A stretch of DNA of 64,000 nucleotides from Jacaranda mimosifolia. Its lineage: Eukaryota > Streptophyta > Magnoliopsida > Lamiales > Bignoniaceae. The notes under the pieces were generated by a model. It worked only from the letters and a program-made list of their open reading frames with translations. It did no database searches and had not been told where the DNA came from. Position numbers and translations under genes: made by a program. Shown in pieces: positions 11,698 to 23,870 of the stretch. The stretch is from assembly GCA_018894105.1 (NCBI GenBank), contig CM032129.1:29963468-30027467 (forward strand), given 5' to 3'. How positions within the stretch are numbered: position 1 is the first letter of the stretch; each line of letters begins with the position of its first letter.

Positions 11698-12434
11698 CAA
11701 TGTTTTCAAAATCAGATCGAACAAAGAATCGGTGACTTTACTGGTTACTGGTTCAATCGATTCAATCGGTTGAACTACTGATCCAACTATTATGATGTTA
11801 TAATGACATAATAATTATATTTAATTTTATAAAAATATATAATATGTCAATATTAACAAAAAATAAAACTTTCAATTGATATATAAAGAATATTATTTGA
11901 AAAAATTTCAACTTACTTATTTTTAAGTATGTTTTTTAGAAAATAATACTATTTCACAATTAGTCAATTATAAATAAATAAAAAATAATGTTTCACATTA
12001 ATATAAATAATCATTCGTTTCATGCTTCAACTCCAAGTACAAATAAATTCTTCTATACTAAATATTTAATATAATCTAAAAGAGATTAAACAAAATAAAA
12101 TAACAAATTAAACATAAGTATTCATATATAACTACCACTTCATTAAATTTCAAAAAAATAAATTTATATTTCAAAAAATTATATGTTCAAAATCTTTAAC
12201 TATCATCTTCAATTCATAATTTTTCTTTTCTTTTTTACTTTTTCTTTTTTTTTTTTTAAAAGTAATTTTTAAATTTTCACAAAAAAAAAAGAGTGAACCG
12301 GTACTTGGTTTTTGATCCGTTCTCACCGGTTTTGATCGATTTTGACCGGCACCGATTTTCAAGCATTAACTAGATCGGACTGGCCATCGATCATCGATTG
12401 AATCGTCTGATCCGATTCGATTTTCAAAACACTG
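11698..12434. mobile_element. hAT-type MITE, CAGTGTTTT family (737 bp)
   Basis: The left end CAATGTTTTCAAAATC and the right end on the other strand, CAGTGTTTTGAAAATC, form terminal inverted repeats. The flanks CTTCCCTC (11690-11697) and TTTCCCTC (12435-12442) match at 7 of 8 bases, giving the 8-bp duplication expected for hAT elements. Subterminal ACCGGTT/AACCGGT-like motifs are present. A second copy of the family lies at 45356-45947. Confidence 0.85.
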
Positions 12435-12716
12435 TTTCCCTCTAAGGTGGAAAGAGGAAAAAGGTTCTTTGTACGTTTCTATAGGTTCTCGATGCAGTGT
12501 TAGTACAACTGAAAATTCTTTGATATTTGGTCGGATTTCTTTTAAGAGATATTTGAGCAGTCCAACTAGGTCCAAGAATATTACGTCAGTGGATTTAATT
12601 GTAAATAAGAAGAATAATATGGGAAACATCAAGAAGGAATAGTTAATGAATGAAATTTGGCTGACATAATTTTTATCAGAAAATGCCATGCAATATCTCC
12701 CACCTTTCTTCCTCAC

Positions 12717-12817
12717 TGATATAAGGCCTTGTCAGTTTCCACTCTCCCACAACTTCTTCCTCTGCACAAAAAAAAAAAAAAAAAAAAGGGAGGAAAAAGG
12801 GGGAAAAAAAAGGAAAA
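12717..12817 (+). promoter_or_regulatory. Core promoter and purine-rich leader of the TauE/SafE gene
   Basis: A TATA-like GATATAAG lies at about 12719-12726, roughly 95 bp before the ATG. The leader contains a run of about 22 A followed by a G/A-rich stretch to the start codon. Inferred from position only. Confidence 0.45.
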
Positions 12818-15800
12818 ATGAAGCATAAATTCCTCAAATATCTCTTTCTTCTCATCTTCTGGACCACCTTCGATGTTTCCCATGCAAAACCATTCCGGCC
12901 CGTCTCCGAAGTTCTCATTTTTTATCAAACTCTCAATACAACTCAATTCCTGGATACAGACCTGAAGCCCACCTTTCAATTTCTGCTAGCCGGAATTCTG
13001 TCGTTTATGGCCGCGGCAATTTCCAGCGCCGGCGGAATTGGTGGCGGAGGGTTATTTATACCCATTCTCACTATTGTAGCCGGGTTGGACCTCAAAATAG
13101 CGTCCAGCTATTCGGCTTTCATGGTCACCGGAGGGTCAATGGCGAATGTGGCCTACCAAATGTTGGCGAGACGCGGGGCTGAGCCGCTGATTGATTATGA
13201 TATAGCGCTGCTATCTGAGCCATGCATGCTGTTGGGGGTGAGTTTTGGGGTGATCTGCAATTTAATGCTTCCCGAGGGGTTAATTACCATGTTTTTTGCT
13301 ATATTTCTTGCTTTTTGTACATTTAAAACCTGCAAATCGGGGGTTTTGTTTTGGAGATTGGAATCAGAAGGCGCGAGGAGAAATGGGTTCTTGAAATTGG
13401 AGGCTTGTGGTAATATTGAAAAACCACTGTTGAGTAATGAAGTGGGTGAGGATAAATTGGAACTTCCATGGATGAAGCTTGGGATGCTGGTTCTGATCTG
13501 GATGTCCTTCTTTGTTTTGTATCTTCTAAGAGGAAACCGCTATGGACAGGTAAGGCTGTAGTCTTATCTTCTTGTGAATCTATTTGATTTTTATATTTAC
13601 TTCCTTTTCTGCGATATTAATTTTTTTTATCACTAGCTTGTTATATATTCAAGAATCATCATAGTATAGTTCATTGCCATTTTTGCAGCTATACATACTT
13701 AAAACTAATAAAAATAATTAATTATATCATTCATTATATCAAAATTATGAAGAGATTAAAAACTCGGTGAAGAATACAATGAGCAGGTCTAATTAAATTA
13801 TCTTTTATTCGCCGTCATAATTAAATATTTTTTTATAAAAATATATGATTGTAGATAAAATACATATAGTAAAACATAAATTAATTGATCAAAACTTTAT
13901 TTACTACAGCTATATCGTTTGATGGGCTAATATATATGTAAATCATAGTTAAGAAGAACAAAGGATACAATCAATGGATAGAACTTTTTTTGTTTATGTT
14001 CAACCAACAATGTTGTTCCTGATAATTAATTAGCACACTTATTTTTGTTGGCTAGTGAAACCTCAGTACAGCGAACTACGATAGACTAGGATTGGATATC
14101 ATGAAGAGATGACATCACATAAAAATAGCATTGATGATTCTCCGGTCTCATCCAAGACCGAAAAAGATGGAATGTAAGAGTCACCTTAACTATATAAACA
14201 AACAATATATACACACACACACACACCACTTTTCCAAGTCGATAATTTGTTGAATAATGACAGAAAGAATTGAACTTGTGGATATGGTTCTACGAATATA
14301 TTCGAATTATCAATAAATCAATCAATATATAAATGATGTAAGAACTTATTATGGGCATATCAATTTCTGCAGTAAATGGCTAATGAGACCTAAGGGGTTG
14401 CTCTCACATTCAGGCCCGCGGAATCTTGTGGCCCTGTTTATATGGTTCTTTTCATGGAAAAGTTGACCAAAAAAAAAAAAAAAAGAAGAGAAAACTAAAG
14501 AATGCAATGTGTACATGTCATATTCACAAGTGGAGATTCTTAAAGAGAGATGTGGATATATGTGTGTCTAAAGAAAAAGAGCAAAAAGGAACAATCCAAG
14601 AAGAAGCAATATAGAAATTGTACATGCTAGAACAAGATTATGGGAGCAGTTTAATATTGAAAAATTCTCAATTATAGTTTCTCCAAAAGCATCTCAAAAA
14701 AGATTGAATACTCTAAATTAAACTTGTTTTCTTTTCTGTAAATATGCACTTAACTTTAAGATTTGTAGGGCATTGTCCATATAGAGGCCTGTGGAACGGG
14801 ATACTGGGTAATCTCGTCGATTCAAATTCCGGTTGCAATTCTCTTCACCATATGGATCCTGCATGGTAGAAAGAGTCCTAAGAACACTGCTGCAGCTCAA
14901 CAGGTGCTTAACAGACATTTATATTTGAATCGCTGCTTGGAGCATGAAAATGCTTAACAGACATTTATATCTTTCTTATCCAAGTGCTAATGATTTTTTC
15001 TTGATATAATTAGGAAGTTAATGGAAGTGAAACCAGAAGCCGGTCAGCCGACAAGCTTGTTTTCCCTATAATTGCACTATTTGCCGGGGTTCTGGGAGGC
15101 GTTTTCGGAATTGGAGGTGGTATGCTTATTAGCCCACTTCTTCTCCAAATAGGAATAGAACCAGAAGTAAGTTCTGCTTCAACTACTTTTGGGAAAGTCG
15201 CATTTTTCATGCTTTAATTTATTCAAAATTTTGTCGCTTTTAGTCCAAGTTTGACCAGAGCTTCAAAAATTGGTCAGAAAAGTTGAACTGGCATGCCAAC
15301 ATGGCAAAAATCACCAAATTGGGCCCACTCCTGTGTGCCAGCTAAGCTAGTTGCTGCCCAATTCTTGGAGCTTCAATGAAAATCGAGCTAAAAGTGACAA
15401 TTTTTTGATGCATTCATGATTAAAGTTGCAATTTTCCAAATTATAGAACAAAATAGCAAAGTGGGCAAATTACAAGACAAAAAATGCAAATTTCCTAACC
15501 ATTTACTTTCTATAGTTACAAGTAAAACCAGACGATACATCTGCTGATTATTCGATCACATTTGTCTCATTGTATGTAGGTGACTGCAGCAACCTGTTCC
15601 TTCATGGTATTATTCTCATCAACCATGTCTGCAATTCAATACTTACTTTTGGGCATGGAGCACATACATGGTGCCCTAACCTTTGCAGCCATTTGTTTTA
15701 TTGCGTCACTAGTTGGTTTAATGTTAATACAACGAGCAATAATGAAACACGGGAGGGCTTCTCTTATTGTGTTCTCAGTTGGAACTGTGATGGCTTTGAG

Positions 15801-15888
15801 TACTGTCCTGATGACTAGTTTTGGAGCTTTGGATGTCTGGAGGGATTATAAAAGTGGGAAGAGCATGGGATTCAGAAAACCTTGTTAA
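12818..15888 (+). CDS. Sulfite exporter TauE/SafE family membrane protein
   Basis: Four exons fit with GT...AG borders and intact phase: 12818-13549, 14769-14903, 15014-15166 and 15580-15888, giving 442 residues, close to the usual 450-490 of plant members. The N-terminus has a hydrophobic signal-like segment (1-23). The first TauE repeat contains AISSAGGIGGGGLFIPIL (about 67-84), and the second, in exon 3, contains GVFGIGGGMLISPLL. The paired GGIGGG motifs in two half-repeats are the family hallmark. Exon 4 encodes VTAATCSFMV and ends KSMGFRKPC, like other plant members. About eight membrane segments are visible, with a loop between the halves. The family is annotated as anion (sulfite/sulfoacetate) export in bacteria; plant substrates are mostly unproven, so the transport function is inferred. 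The first intron (1.2 kb) carries an (AC)n run. The gene looks intact. Confidence 0.93.
15167..15579. other. Intron 3 of the TauE/SafE gene with a possible small MITE
   Basis: TTTGTCGCTTTTAGTCC near 15229 and GCTAAAAGTGACAATTTT near 15388 are imperfect inverted copies about 160 bp apart. This suggests a small foldback element inside the intron. Target duplication not identified. Confidence 0.4.
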
Positions 15889-17190
15889 ATTTCTCCTTGA
15901 ATTTTGCATGCTTTTGGACAATAACACTTTTTTTTCTTGCCACATGATTTTGGGACAATAACATGACTAGTTTGTTCATACCAACATTGGGCCGAAAGAA
16001 CCCCATGGAATGGGCTGATTTGTGGCCTCGACCCAAATGGGTTTCAGGCTATGCTTTTTGGGTTTCAACTATCATATTGTGCAAGATTTACAAATTTCAG
16101 ATGGATATTGCTTGCCTATAACCACAAGTGTTTGAACAACCCGAGTGCACCTTCATTACTACGTGTGTATTTCGAAGTATTCTTTCACAAAATCTTAAAT
16201 AAACAAGAAATAAAAACGTCTGAAATATCTCTCGTATGAGTTTCAATTTCTAAAAGGCTATGTTTATTGCAACTATTTCAAGCTCAGTGAATTATAATTA
16301 AGAGATTACGAAATTCTGAGTTCCAAAGAATTAGTATTATTTACACAATTAATTTTATGCAAATTTTATTATATGAATAATTATAATTATTTTGAAATCT
16401 ATAGTTTGGCAACTCGAGGGTACTTTAAATTTTATATTTTAATACAGGTTAAGAGATAAACTTGTATTGAAATAAGGACCTAAGTTGCCTGAAGGGTTGG
16501 GCATTAAGTCGTAGTGCATGCGTGGATAATTCAAGTCATGAGTGGGATAGAACATATTTGCAGAACTTAAGTTTTTTCTTTTTTTCTTTTTATTGGACAA
16601 TTAGTATAGCAGCAATTCCCATGGTATAATTATATTAGTCTCTCATTAGTATGTAATGCCTAATTTGGGCCAAAGTTATAGTTCAAAGGATGAGGAAATT
16701 TTATTCACTACAGAATATCTTGTTTGGACATTATTACTGTCTAAAAGATGGACTTATCACCATAATTTTATTGAAATGCTATTTAAATTAAAGGTCTTCC
16801 ACCACATAAATAATTAATTTTAAAAACTACTACTACAAGCGAATTCAAATATATGATTTTTTTTATACAAAATTAAAGATAAAATAAATTAGACTATTAT
16901 ACTTGTATAATTCAAGTTGAATCAAGTGATACCACCCAACCACGCGCCGTACCCACCTAAAAAGATAATCCGCGAACCCATTAGGCATTACTTGTGGGTT
17001 TACATAGGTTTCCCTGTGGATCGAGGCTCCAATCCAGCAGCAATTGTGAATAGAAACTTCTGGAAAGAGGCAGACAAATCTGCTAGGACAAAAATCCTTA
17101 CCCCATATGCGTGTTAACAAATATCCACTGCCCGAAGAGAGCCTAATCCTACTTGTCAAGATCGCGAACATTTATTGGCTGGGAGTATAT
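15889..17190. other. Intergenic region between TauE/SafE and psbQ
   Basis: It contains the 3' flank of the TauE/SafE gene and the psbQ upstream region. No other gene is supported; the open frames at 16051-16239 and 16863-17171 have no recognisable features. Confidence 0.5.
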
Positions 17191-17321
17191 CCAACTCAGA
17201 TAAGGCATTATTTCTACATCACATAAACGAATTGCAGTATTAACTTATTTCCCAGCAGCAGGTTGCATCAGTCCGAGAAATTCTATAACCCAGAAGAAAA
17301 ACCCAGAACACAGGTCCAGAA
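17191..17321 (+). promoter_or_regulatory. psbQ upstream region with I-box-like motif
   Basis: GATAAGG (17199-17205) matches the I-box found in promoters of light-regulated photosynthesis genes, about 120 bp before the ATG. A TATTGGC (inverted CCAAT) lies at about 17173-17179. The regulatory role is inferred from known motifs. Confidence 0.4.
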
Positions 17322-19071
17322 ATGGCTCAAGCTATGGCTCCAATCGCTGGCTTCCGTGGCTCTTCTCAGGCCATCCTGGAAGGTAGCCTCCAGTTCAGTG
17401 GCTCAAGCCGCTTGAGCACGGCTAACACCAGCAGAATTCCTTTGGCCAGATCAGGTTTCACCGTTCGAGCCCAGCAGCAGACCCCAGCTGAGGTTGAGAC
17501 AGGCCGCCGCGCAATGTTGGGGCTTGTTGCAGCAGGAATTGCCTCCGGGTCATTTGTTCAAGCCGTGCTCGCCGAAGCCAAGTCGATCAAGGTTGGAGGA
17601 CCACCCCCACCCTCCGGCGGACTGCGTAAGTATTAGTGTTTCTATTTAATCATTTCCTAAAGGTTTCATCTTGTGATTAAATTGTTCAAATTATTTAGTC
17701 AATAAGTTAATGTTAGGATCACATAAAACATGTCTGAGTTGAAGGAATCAGTTAAAATAAGAACGCACGGTTTTAGGAACAGAGAAATATGTGAAAATAT
17801 AGCATATGTAGAGTTGATTCTCTTGATAGACGTGGTGAAAAGATCTAATTTCATAGTCATTAGTTTGCCTATTATTGATAGTTATTAATTATTGATTGCT
17901 GTTGGCTTACTGATGTATACAAGTATTAAGTCAAAAGCATTAGTTCCTTGATCCCGGATTTTCTAATAGGTCTAATCGGGAATGAATCTAATTATATTTT
18001 ATTGGGCTGTACTTGGCATTTTAACTTGAAAACAAGATGGGGTTACGGTCAGTAGGAGATTTTCAATGAAAACCCTTCAAAGTTTAAGCACTAGGTTGAA
18101 AAGTTAGGAACATAGTGCGACAGATCGCATAAAAAGTAAGTTTTAAATTTATGCTAGTTGGGGTATTTATATGGGTGTTAAAATGGACATGTTCTTTCAA
18201 GCTTAGATGACGTCCTGGGATGACAATCCTTCAATTAATCGTTGAAAATTAGGTCTAACTTTGAATGTGATCGGCCAATGCAAAGATGCAAGGATCTTGA
18301 AGTATAGAAAATTATTCTTGAGTAATAAGGGTAGGATAATCTTTTCCTATATTCTCTCGTTAGTCCCCAGAGTAATGATGATTTTCAAATTGCTTATATA
18401 TGGCTAAATGTAAGGTATCAAGGGTATATCTAATTATGTACTATGTATAATATGTTCCTGAATGGCTATACCATAAGTTTTTGTCAATGAACTCAAAATG
18501 TTTCAGCATATATAGAAGAATGAGGTCTTCATAATTTCAGGATTTCAACATTTGACTACTAATTTTTCTTGAGAAATTATGTTGGTCTGCAGCTGGAACT
18601 TTGAACTCAGATGAGCCAAGGGACCTCGATTTGCCTCTAAAAGACCGATTTTTCATTCAGCCGCTGGCACCGGCTCAGGCTGCCGTTAGGGCTAAGGAGT
18701 CTGCAAAAGAAATTATCAATGTGAAGGCACTGATTGACAAGAAGGCCTGGCCTTATGTGCAAAACGACCTTCGTCTAAGGGCAGAATACCTCCGTTATGA
18801 CCTCAACACCGTTATTTCTGCAAAGTCCAAAGAGGAGAAGAAATCCCTCAAAGACCTCACTGGAAAGCTCTTCCAGACCATCAGCAATGTGAGTCCCAAA
18901 TTCCGTACTTTGTCTTTACTACTTTTAACCTTTTTTTTTTGCAAAATCTTATGTGTTTTTTCTCTCTGTCAGCTTGATCATGCAGCAAAGATTAAGAGCA
19001 CCCCCGAGGCGGAAAAATACTATGCTGAAACTGTGTCTACATTGAACGATGTTCTCTCCAAGCTTGGTTAG
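17322..19071 (+). CDS. psbQ: Photosystem II oxygen-evolving enhancer protein 3 precursor (PsbQ)
   Basis: Three exons, 17322-17625, 18593-18888 and 18973-19071, join in phase to 232 codons, the usual size for plant PsbQ precursors. Residues 1 to about 50 are a Ser/Ala-rich stroma-targeting peptide. Residues 57-84 form a thylakoid signal with a twin arginine (R62-R63) before a hydrophobic stretch and an Ala cleavage site around A84, which fits import into the lumen by the Tat route. The mature part begins near [13 protein letters not shown], then [14 protein letters not shown] and a four-helix domain with [14 protein letters not shown] and the C-terminal [17 protein letters not shown] block. 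PsbQ is an extrinsic protein that stabilises the Mn cluster and its Ca/Cl requirement on the lumen face of photosystem II. No damage seen. The nuclear location and transit peptide exclude an organellar origin of this DNA. Confidence 0.98.
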
Positions 19072-20321
19072 AAGAGGACTATATATATGTAAAATATTGT
19101 ATGCTTTTGTTTTGTGTGAATGAGATACTTTGTTGCTTCTTTTGTCCTGCCAAAGTCTTATCTTATCTGAAAAGATCTTAAAATAATTGTCGATTTGTGC
19201 CCTCTTCCTGGGCTTCAAGCAGTCTTACATGGTATTTTATTGTTTTAGGATTCAGTAAGTTAAAAGGTTTGGATAAATTCAGGTTTAGAACAAAAGTTCC
19301 AAAGACTGAACAGAAGTTTTTGGGGCTGGACTTGCTTCTCATGTTTACTGTTGTATATGGAATATTATTAGTTGCAGGAGAACATACTTTTGAAATAATC
19401 TAAAAAGAAACAGAACAAAGAAGGCACTGAAAATATTTCATGGAAAAATATAAAATCTACTGAAAAATATTGAACATACCTTAATAAAGGTTTTAGGCAT
19501 TTATAGCTACTGAGGGGTTATGTCGAACGGAAACAACTATGCGAAAAGGTTATGATCCATAGTCATATCTGGCGTACACATTAAGAATTTATTAATATTA
19601 TTCGATTCTGATGCAACTATTGGAAAAAAAAAAAAAAAATGAGCCAAATTTTCATTACCAAGAGCAGTGGAGACTGGAATGCAGATCATCCTGCCATAAC
19701 TCAATTGAGGCAGCTTAAGGTTAAAGGGCGCTAATTTTACCCGAGATAATTGGTATAAATTTGTGTATGCTGCGTTTGATACGATTATGCATGTTAGCAA
19801 TGAGTACTTCAGGTTTGATATGCACGATTTTATGGTTAACTTTGGACTCTGTCCAAACTTTAACTGTACGAACGATTATGAAGGAATTAAATTTATTAAT
19901 CATTTTATCCTGAATAATTTTCTCAGGTTATCCTCGATTTTTAAACGCAAATTATTAATATAACCCAAGCAGGTTTTTAAAGAAAAGTTACCGTATTGTA
20001 CTAATACAATATCTAAATTACTTGCATAAATCAAACGAAAAAAACACTAAATTGTCGCATTGAGGCATAATACTACTTAAAATTAACTCAATCTTTAAAT
20101 TGCATTTACACAAGAGTTATTGCTATAGAAATCAAACGTGGTGGTTAGCTAATAAAAGAAATTACTTTATCATCAATTAATTCTTAATCTAAAAACTATT
20201 TAATATAAGTGAATTAATTATAATGATTTCTTAATGCAGTTAAAAGATTTTGCCTCCAAAATCCCCAAGAATTCATTGGAAAAGGAAAAGTATTTCCCGT
20301 GATACGTTAAATTTGAACTCC
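19072..20321. other. Intergenic region downstream of psbQ
   Basis: It contains the psbQ 3' UTR and AT-rich sequence with a poly(A) run near 19623-19639. No gene is supported; the short open frames here show no domain and no typical codon use. Confidence 0.5.
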
Positions 20322-20328
20322 TATAAAG
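20322..20328 (+). promoter_or_regulatory. TATA box of the GeBP-like gene
   Basis: TATAAAG, 82 bp before the ATG at 20410, at the distance expected for a plant core promoter. Confidence 0.55.
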
Positions 20329-20409
20329 ACCTGACTGAAACAAAGTCTAAAAATTACTTCACCCTTCCAGAAACCCTATTTCCTAAAATCGCCACACTCT
20401 TTCGTCTCA

Positions 20410-21582
20410 ATGGCTAAAAATCGAGAGCCAGAGAAACCCGTGGAATCCGAATCTGAATCCGGTGAAGAAGAAAAAGACGAAGCTTCATCTGAAGAAGTCG
20501 GCTCATCCGAATCCGACTCTGAACACGAGCAAAACGAAATTACCAACAAGTCCTTTTCTCTGCCACCGGCAGCCCTCAAGAAAGCGGAACCGCAGTCCTC
20601 AAAAATCCACCAACACCAGCAGCATCCTTCCCCATCTTCGGATGAGGAAGAATCAGGGTCAGAAACCGAATCAGACTCCGACGGGCCTGACCCGAATGTC
20701 AGGCCCATAGCATCCAAACCCATGGATGATCCACAGAAAACCAACTACGACGCTAGAAAGCCCAGATCCAAGGCCGGTGCTTCTGAGCTCGTCACTCCGA
20801 CTAAATCCACTGGCGCAAAACGCGTAGCGGACGAGAGAGAATCGGAGGCTAAGGATGCCAAGAGATCGAAGAAGAAGCTCGAGCCCGAAATTGAGAATTC
20901 CGAAAAAAAGCAGCTTTTTCAGAGGCTTTGGAGTGAGGATGATGAGATTGTAATTTTGAAAGGGATGATTGATTATGTGGAGAAGAAAAAGTCCGACCCT
21001 GTTGCAGATTTGAATGCTTTTCATGACTTCATTAAGGATAATTTGCACGTGGATGTGACAAGGACTCAGTTGCAGGATAAGATTAGGAGGCTTAAGAAGA
21101 AGTTTGGGAACAATAAGAGCAAAGAGAAGGAGGGTAAAGATAGGGCCTTTACGAAGCCCCACGAGCAGAAAGCTTATGAATTATCCAAACATGTATGGGG
21201 CAATGAAAATGGAAAAGAGAAAGGGCCCGAAAAAGCAGAGGGGCTTCCGAAAGCAAATGGGAGCGTGGTGAGAAAGACCCAGAGTAAGAGGGCCAATGTG
21301 GTTGAAAATGGGGAGTCTGAGGATGTTAAGAATTCGGAGGTTGTAGATGGTGATCTGGATAGGGTGTTGGCAGCAAATATAGCGAGTTCCAATGATGTTA
21401 GCATGGAGGAGAGGATATTGAGGATTGGAGCAGAGTTGTTTGAAGGGGAGAAAAGGGTTGAAGGGCAAAGAGAGTGGCAGAAGCTAAGACTGGAGGAGAT
21501 GCAGGTCTACCTGAAGAAGTTGGAGTTGATGCGCGCCCAGACAAAGCTTGTTTTGGATGTCTTAAAGTCCACAGATCACTGA
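20410..21582 (+). CDS. GeBP/STOREKEEPER-like (DUF573) transcription factor
   Basis: This single-exon gene encodes 390 residues. Residues 1-95 are acidic and Ser/Glu/Asp-rich, followed by a basic stretch with KRSKKK near 150, a likely nuclear signal. The DUF573 domain spans about 168-265: LFQRLWSEDDEIVILKG, an FHDFIKDNLHVDVTRTQL segment, DKIRRLKKKF and a closing KAYELSKHVWG. This trihelix-like DNA-binding domain defines the plant GeBP/STK family, whose members regulate trichome, cytokinin and storage-gene responses. The C-terminus (about 345-388) is a Leu-rich helix (KLRLEEMQVYLKKLEL) that fits the non-canonical leucine-zipper dimerisation region of the family. Most family members lack introns, as here. 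The gene converges on the DUF1218 gene, with 471 bp between the two stop codons. Its target genes cannot be inferred. Confidence 0.93.
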   Translation: MAKNREPEKPVESESESGEEEKDEASSEEVGSSESDSEHEQNEITNKSFSLPPAALKKAEPQSSKIHQHQQHPSPSSDEEESGSETESDSDGPDPNVRPIASKPMDDPQKTNYDARKPRSKAGASELVTPTKSTGAKRVADERESEAKDAKRSKKKLEPEIENSEKKQLFQRLWSEDDEIVILKGMIDYVEKKKSDPVADLNAFHDFIKDNLHVDVTRTQLQDKIRRLKKKFGNNKSKEKEGKDRAFTKPHEQKAYELSKHVWGNENGKEKGPEKAEGLPKANGSVVRKTQSKRANVVENGESEDVKNSEVVDGDLDRVLAANIASSNDVSMEERILRIGAELFEGEKRVEGQREWQKLRLEEMQVYLKKLELMRAQTKLVLDVLKSTDH

Positions 21583-22053
21583 GGTTGTGGACTGTTAACT
21601 TACTGTTACTGCCTTGCTTATGCAATGAGATAGGTTCTTTTATATATTTTCAGGCTAAATTATCAATCTTGTTTTGGCTTTGTTAGTTATGTCTGTCATT
21701 TTCCCTTTTGCGGTTGACAACACAGCTTTCTTTCTGTATAATAAACTCCTTGCATGTTTATCTTTATATGCATTGTGTTTGCATATGTTTCACTTTTCAG
21801 TTTGACTATTTGGTGCTTATTTCCTTTATTTCTGTTGTAGAATTCTCTTAGTTCTGATTTCACTGTTTTTTTGTGTTGGGAGGATACGATTTTGTCTAAT
21901 TAGTAATAATGAAATAATAATAATAAGAACAAACAGTTTGAAACAGAAACGCTAAGAGAACCAGAAAACCATGTGTAGGTACCAGTAGATAGAGCCAGTA
22001 CTCTGAAATGAGGCCGAAATTTGAAAGCTTTAGCCAGAAAGAACGAAGATAAT

Positions 22054-22766
22054 TCAGGCAGGAGCACCTTGTTGTTTTGGTTGATGCAATTGACTTTCTT
22101 CTTGAACAACAGCAACCGCAGAAACATAATAGGCAACTGCAAATAGTCCATGTATAAAACACATAATCCCTCCAATGGACAGCATTCGACGGTTGTCTAT
22201 TCCACAATTCCTTCGTGATTTTGAGTTTGCTAATGTTCCCGAGGTCAGCAGTGCGAATGCAATACCCAACATAATCCTGATTCATCGACAAATTTCATGT
22301 TAGTCAATAATTCCTTGAATGCTTTCTGGTTATCAAGAAAACAACGTGGCCATTTTCTGGACAAGATTACCATGACAAGACGAGAGAAGCAGCAGCAAGT
22401 TGCCTGCTGGGAGAAGCTCGATCCAGTTCTTGCTTGGATCTAATGAAGATGCAGCCTCCCAGTAAATTGGCTAAAGCGTGTGCCAGGAGCAAGAGCACCA
22501 CTGCAGCAAAACCTAGGTTGAAAGCCTTGTGGCTGGGGTCTCGGCATTCATACATCCACATCCTCAAATGTTTAACCTGTTGAAAATCATGACCGGTATT
22601 AACGTTGTTCAGCTAACCAAAAACATATAAAACTGTCCGTAATTCTATTCAAATTGGTAATATTGACCTTGTTCTGGGCAATCTCAGCCTGGATGCCTAG
22701 GACTCCTGCTACAATGTCCATAGCCATGATCAAAAGACACGCTAGGAAGGCCGTGTTTTTTGCCAT
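22054..22766 (-). CDS. DUF1218 family four-TM membrane protein
   Basis: On the minus strand three exons, 22766-22668, 22576-22371 and 22276-22054, join in phase with GT...AG borders to give 175 residues. Four hydrophobic segments are visible, at about 4-25, 52-76, 93-114 and 133-155. The first exon begins MAKNTAFLACLLIMAMD and ends ...QAEIAQNK. The second carries the conserved CRDPSHKAFNLGFAA motif, where a Cys and the DPS..A.. context are typical of DUF1218. The third has SWIMLGIAFALL. Arabidopsis DUF1218 proteins include MWL-1/-2 (lignin composition) and VCC (vein symmetry). A role at endomembranes or the cell wall is therefore likely, but it is not shown by sequence. The C-terminal tail is short and Gln-rich. 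The gene appears intact. Confidence 0.88.
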
Positions 22767-23355
22767 GGTTTCTACAGATGCAGAATAACAGAGGTGACTT
22801 TTGCTTGCATAAAGACATGTAATCAGTCCTCCTGTATAAGAATCCGAATAAAGTGGCTGAAGTCCATTAGGACAAGCTAATGAATTCCTCAGATAAATTC
22901 ATTTTCAAAAAAATTCGGACTAATGATATTTTATTTCTAGAAAATAGATTTAGTTTACTATGTGGGAGAAAGAAGGTTTCTTTTGGCCTCTGTTTTGAAC
23001 TGTGGCCGGATTCCTTTCAGGGGTAACAAGAAAAGCAGCGGATCAACTGTGATGGATGAGCATGAAGCATGGCTTCCTTGTTTGTACGTATTCCCTACGT
23101 TGTCATGTGTTCACTTGCATGAGAATATAAGAAATTATTTGACCCGACAATATATTCGAGTTTGGCCAAATACCCATTAGTTTATGGGCCTACTGCCTAC
23201 CAATATTCTAATACAAAGTGGGAAACCATTGGCGTGGCCTATAAAAATTATGACAATTTGGTGAAATTGTTCACTGGGCTTTGTATTCACTCTTAGGAAG
23301 GCCCAAGGGCTTCATCTTAGCATTAATTTGTCAAGCGGTGATTGGTGATTGGTCT
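22767..23355. other. Upstream region of the DUF1218 gene
   Basis: It contains the 5' flank of the minus-strand gene. The open frame at 22962-23180 has no recognisable domain. No other feature supported. Confidence 0.5.
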
Positions 23356-23870
23356 AATAACAATAGGGATGTCAAATGGGTGGGTTGGGTTGGGTTGGGT
23401 TTGGGCTTAATTGGGTTGGGTTCAATATGGGTGGGCTCAATATGAGTTTTAAGGGGGTGGGTTGAAAATGGTTTGGGTTGGGTTGAAAATGGGTTCAAAT
23501 GAAAAAAAAAAAATATTTTACTTAATCAAAAAAATTAATTCAAAAATAATAGTAATATTAATATATCTTTCATATCTTATATTCAATATGAAATTTTACA
23601 ATATAATGGAAGATTTATTAAATTATATATTTATTTTATTAATTTTTCATATGTAATTATATTCATAATTAATTACAATTCTAGTAGTTATTTTGTAAAA
23701 AAAATTGATCATTTTGAAGAAAATGACACCATTATCATACATAGGGGTGGGCATTTCGATCTGATAATATCCGATCGAGTCGAATTTTTCTTATTTTAAA
23801 AAAATTGCGGGTCAGGTACCCAATACTCGAATAAAATTTCGGGTTGGATATCGGCTAGGAGGTCCTACCC

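Noticed and set aside
20671..21162. 163-codon frame on the minus strand
   Set aside because: It is a shadow of the GeBP-like gene, whose plus-strand frame has a full DUF573 domain.
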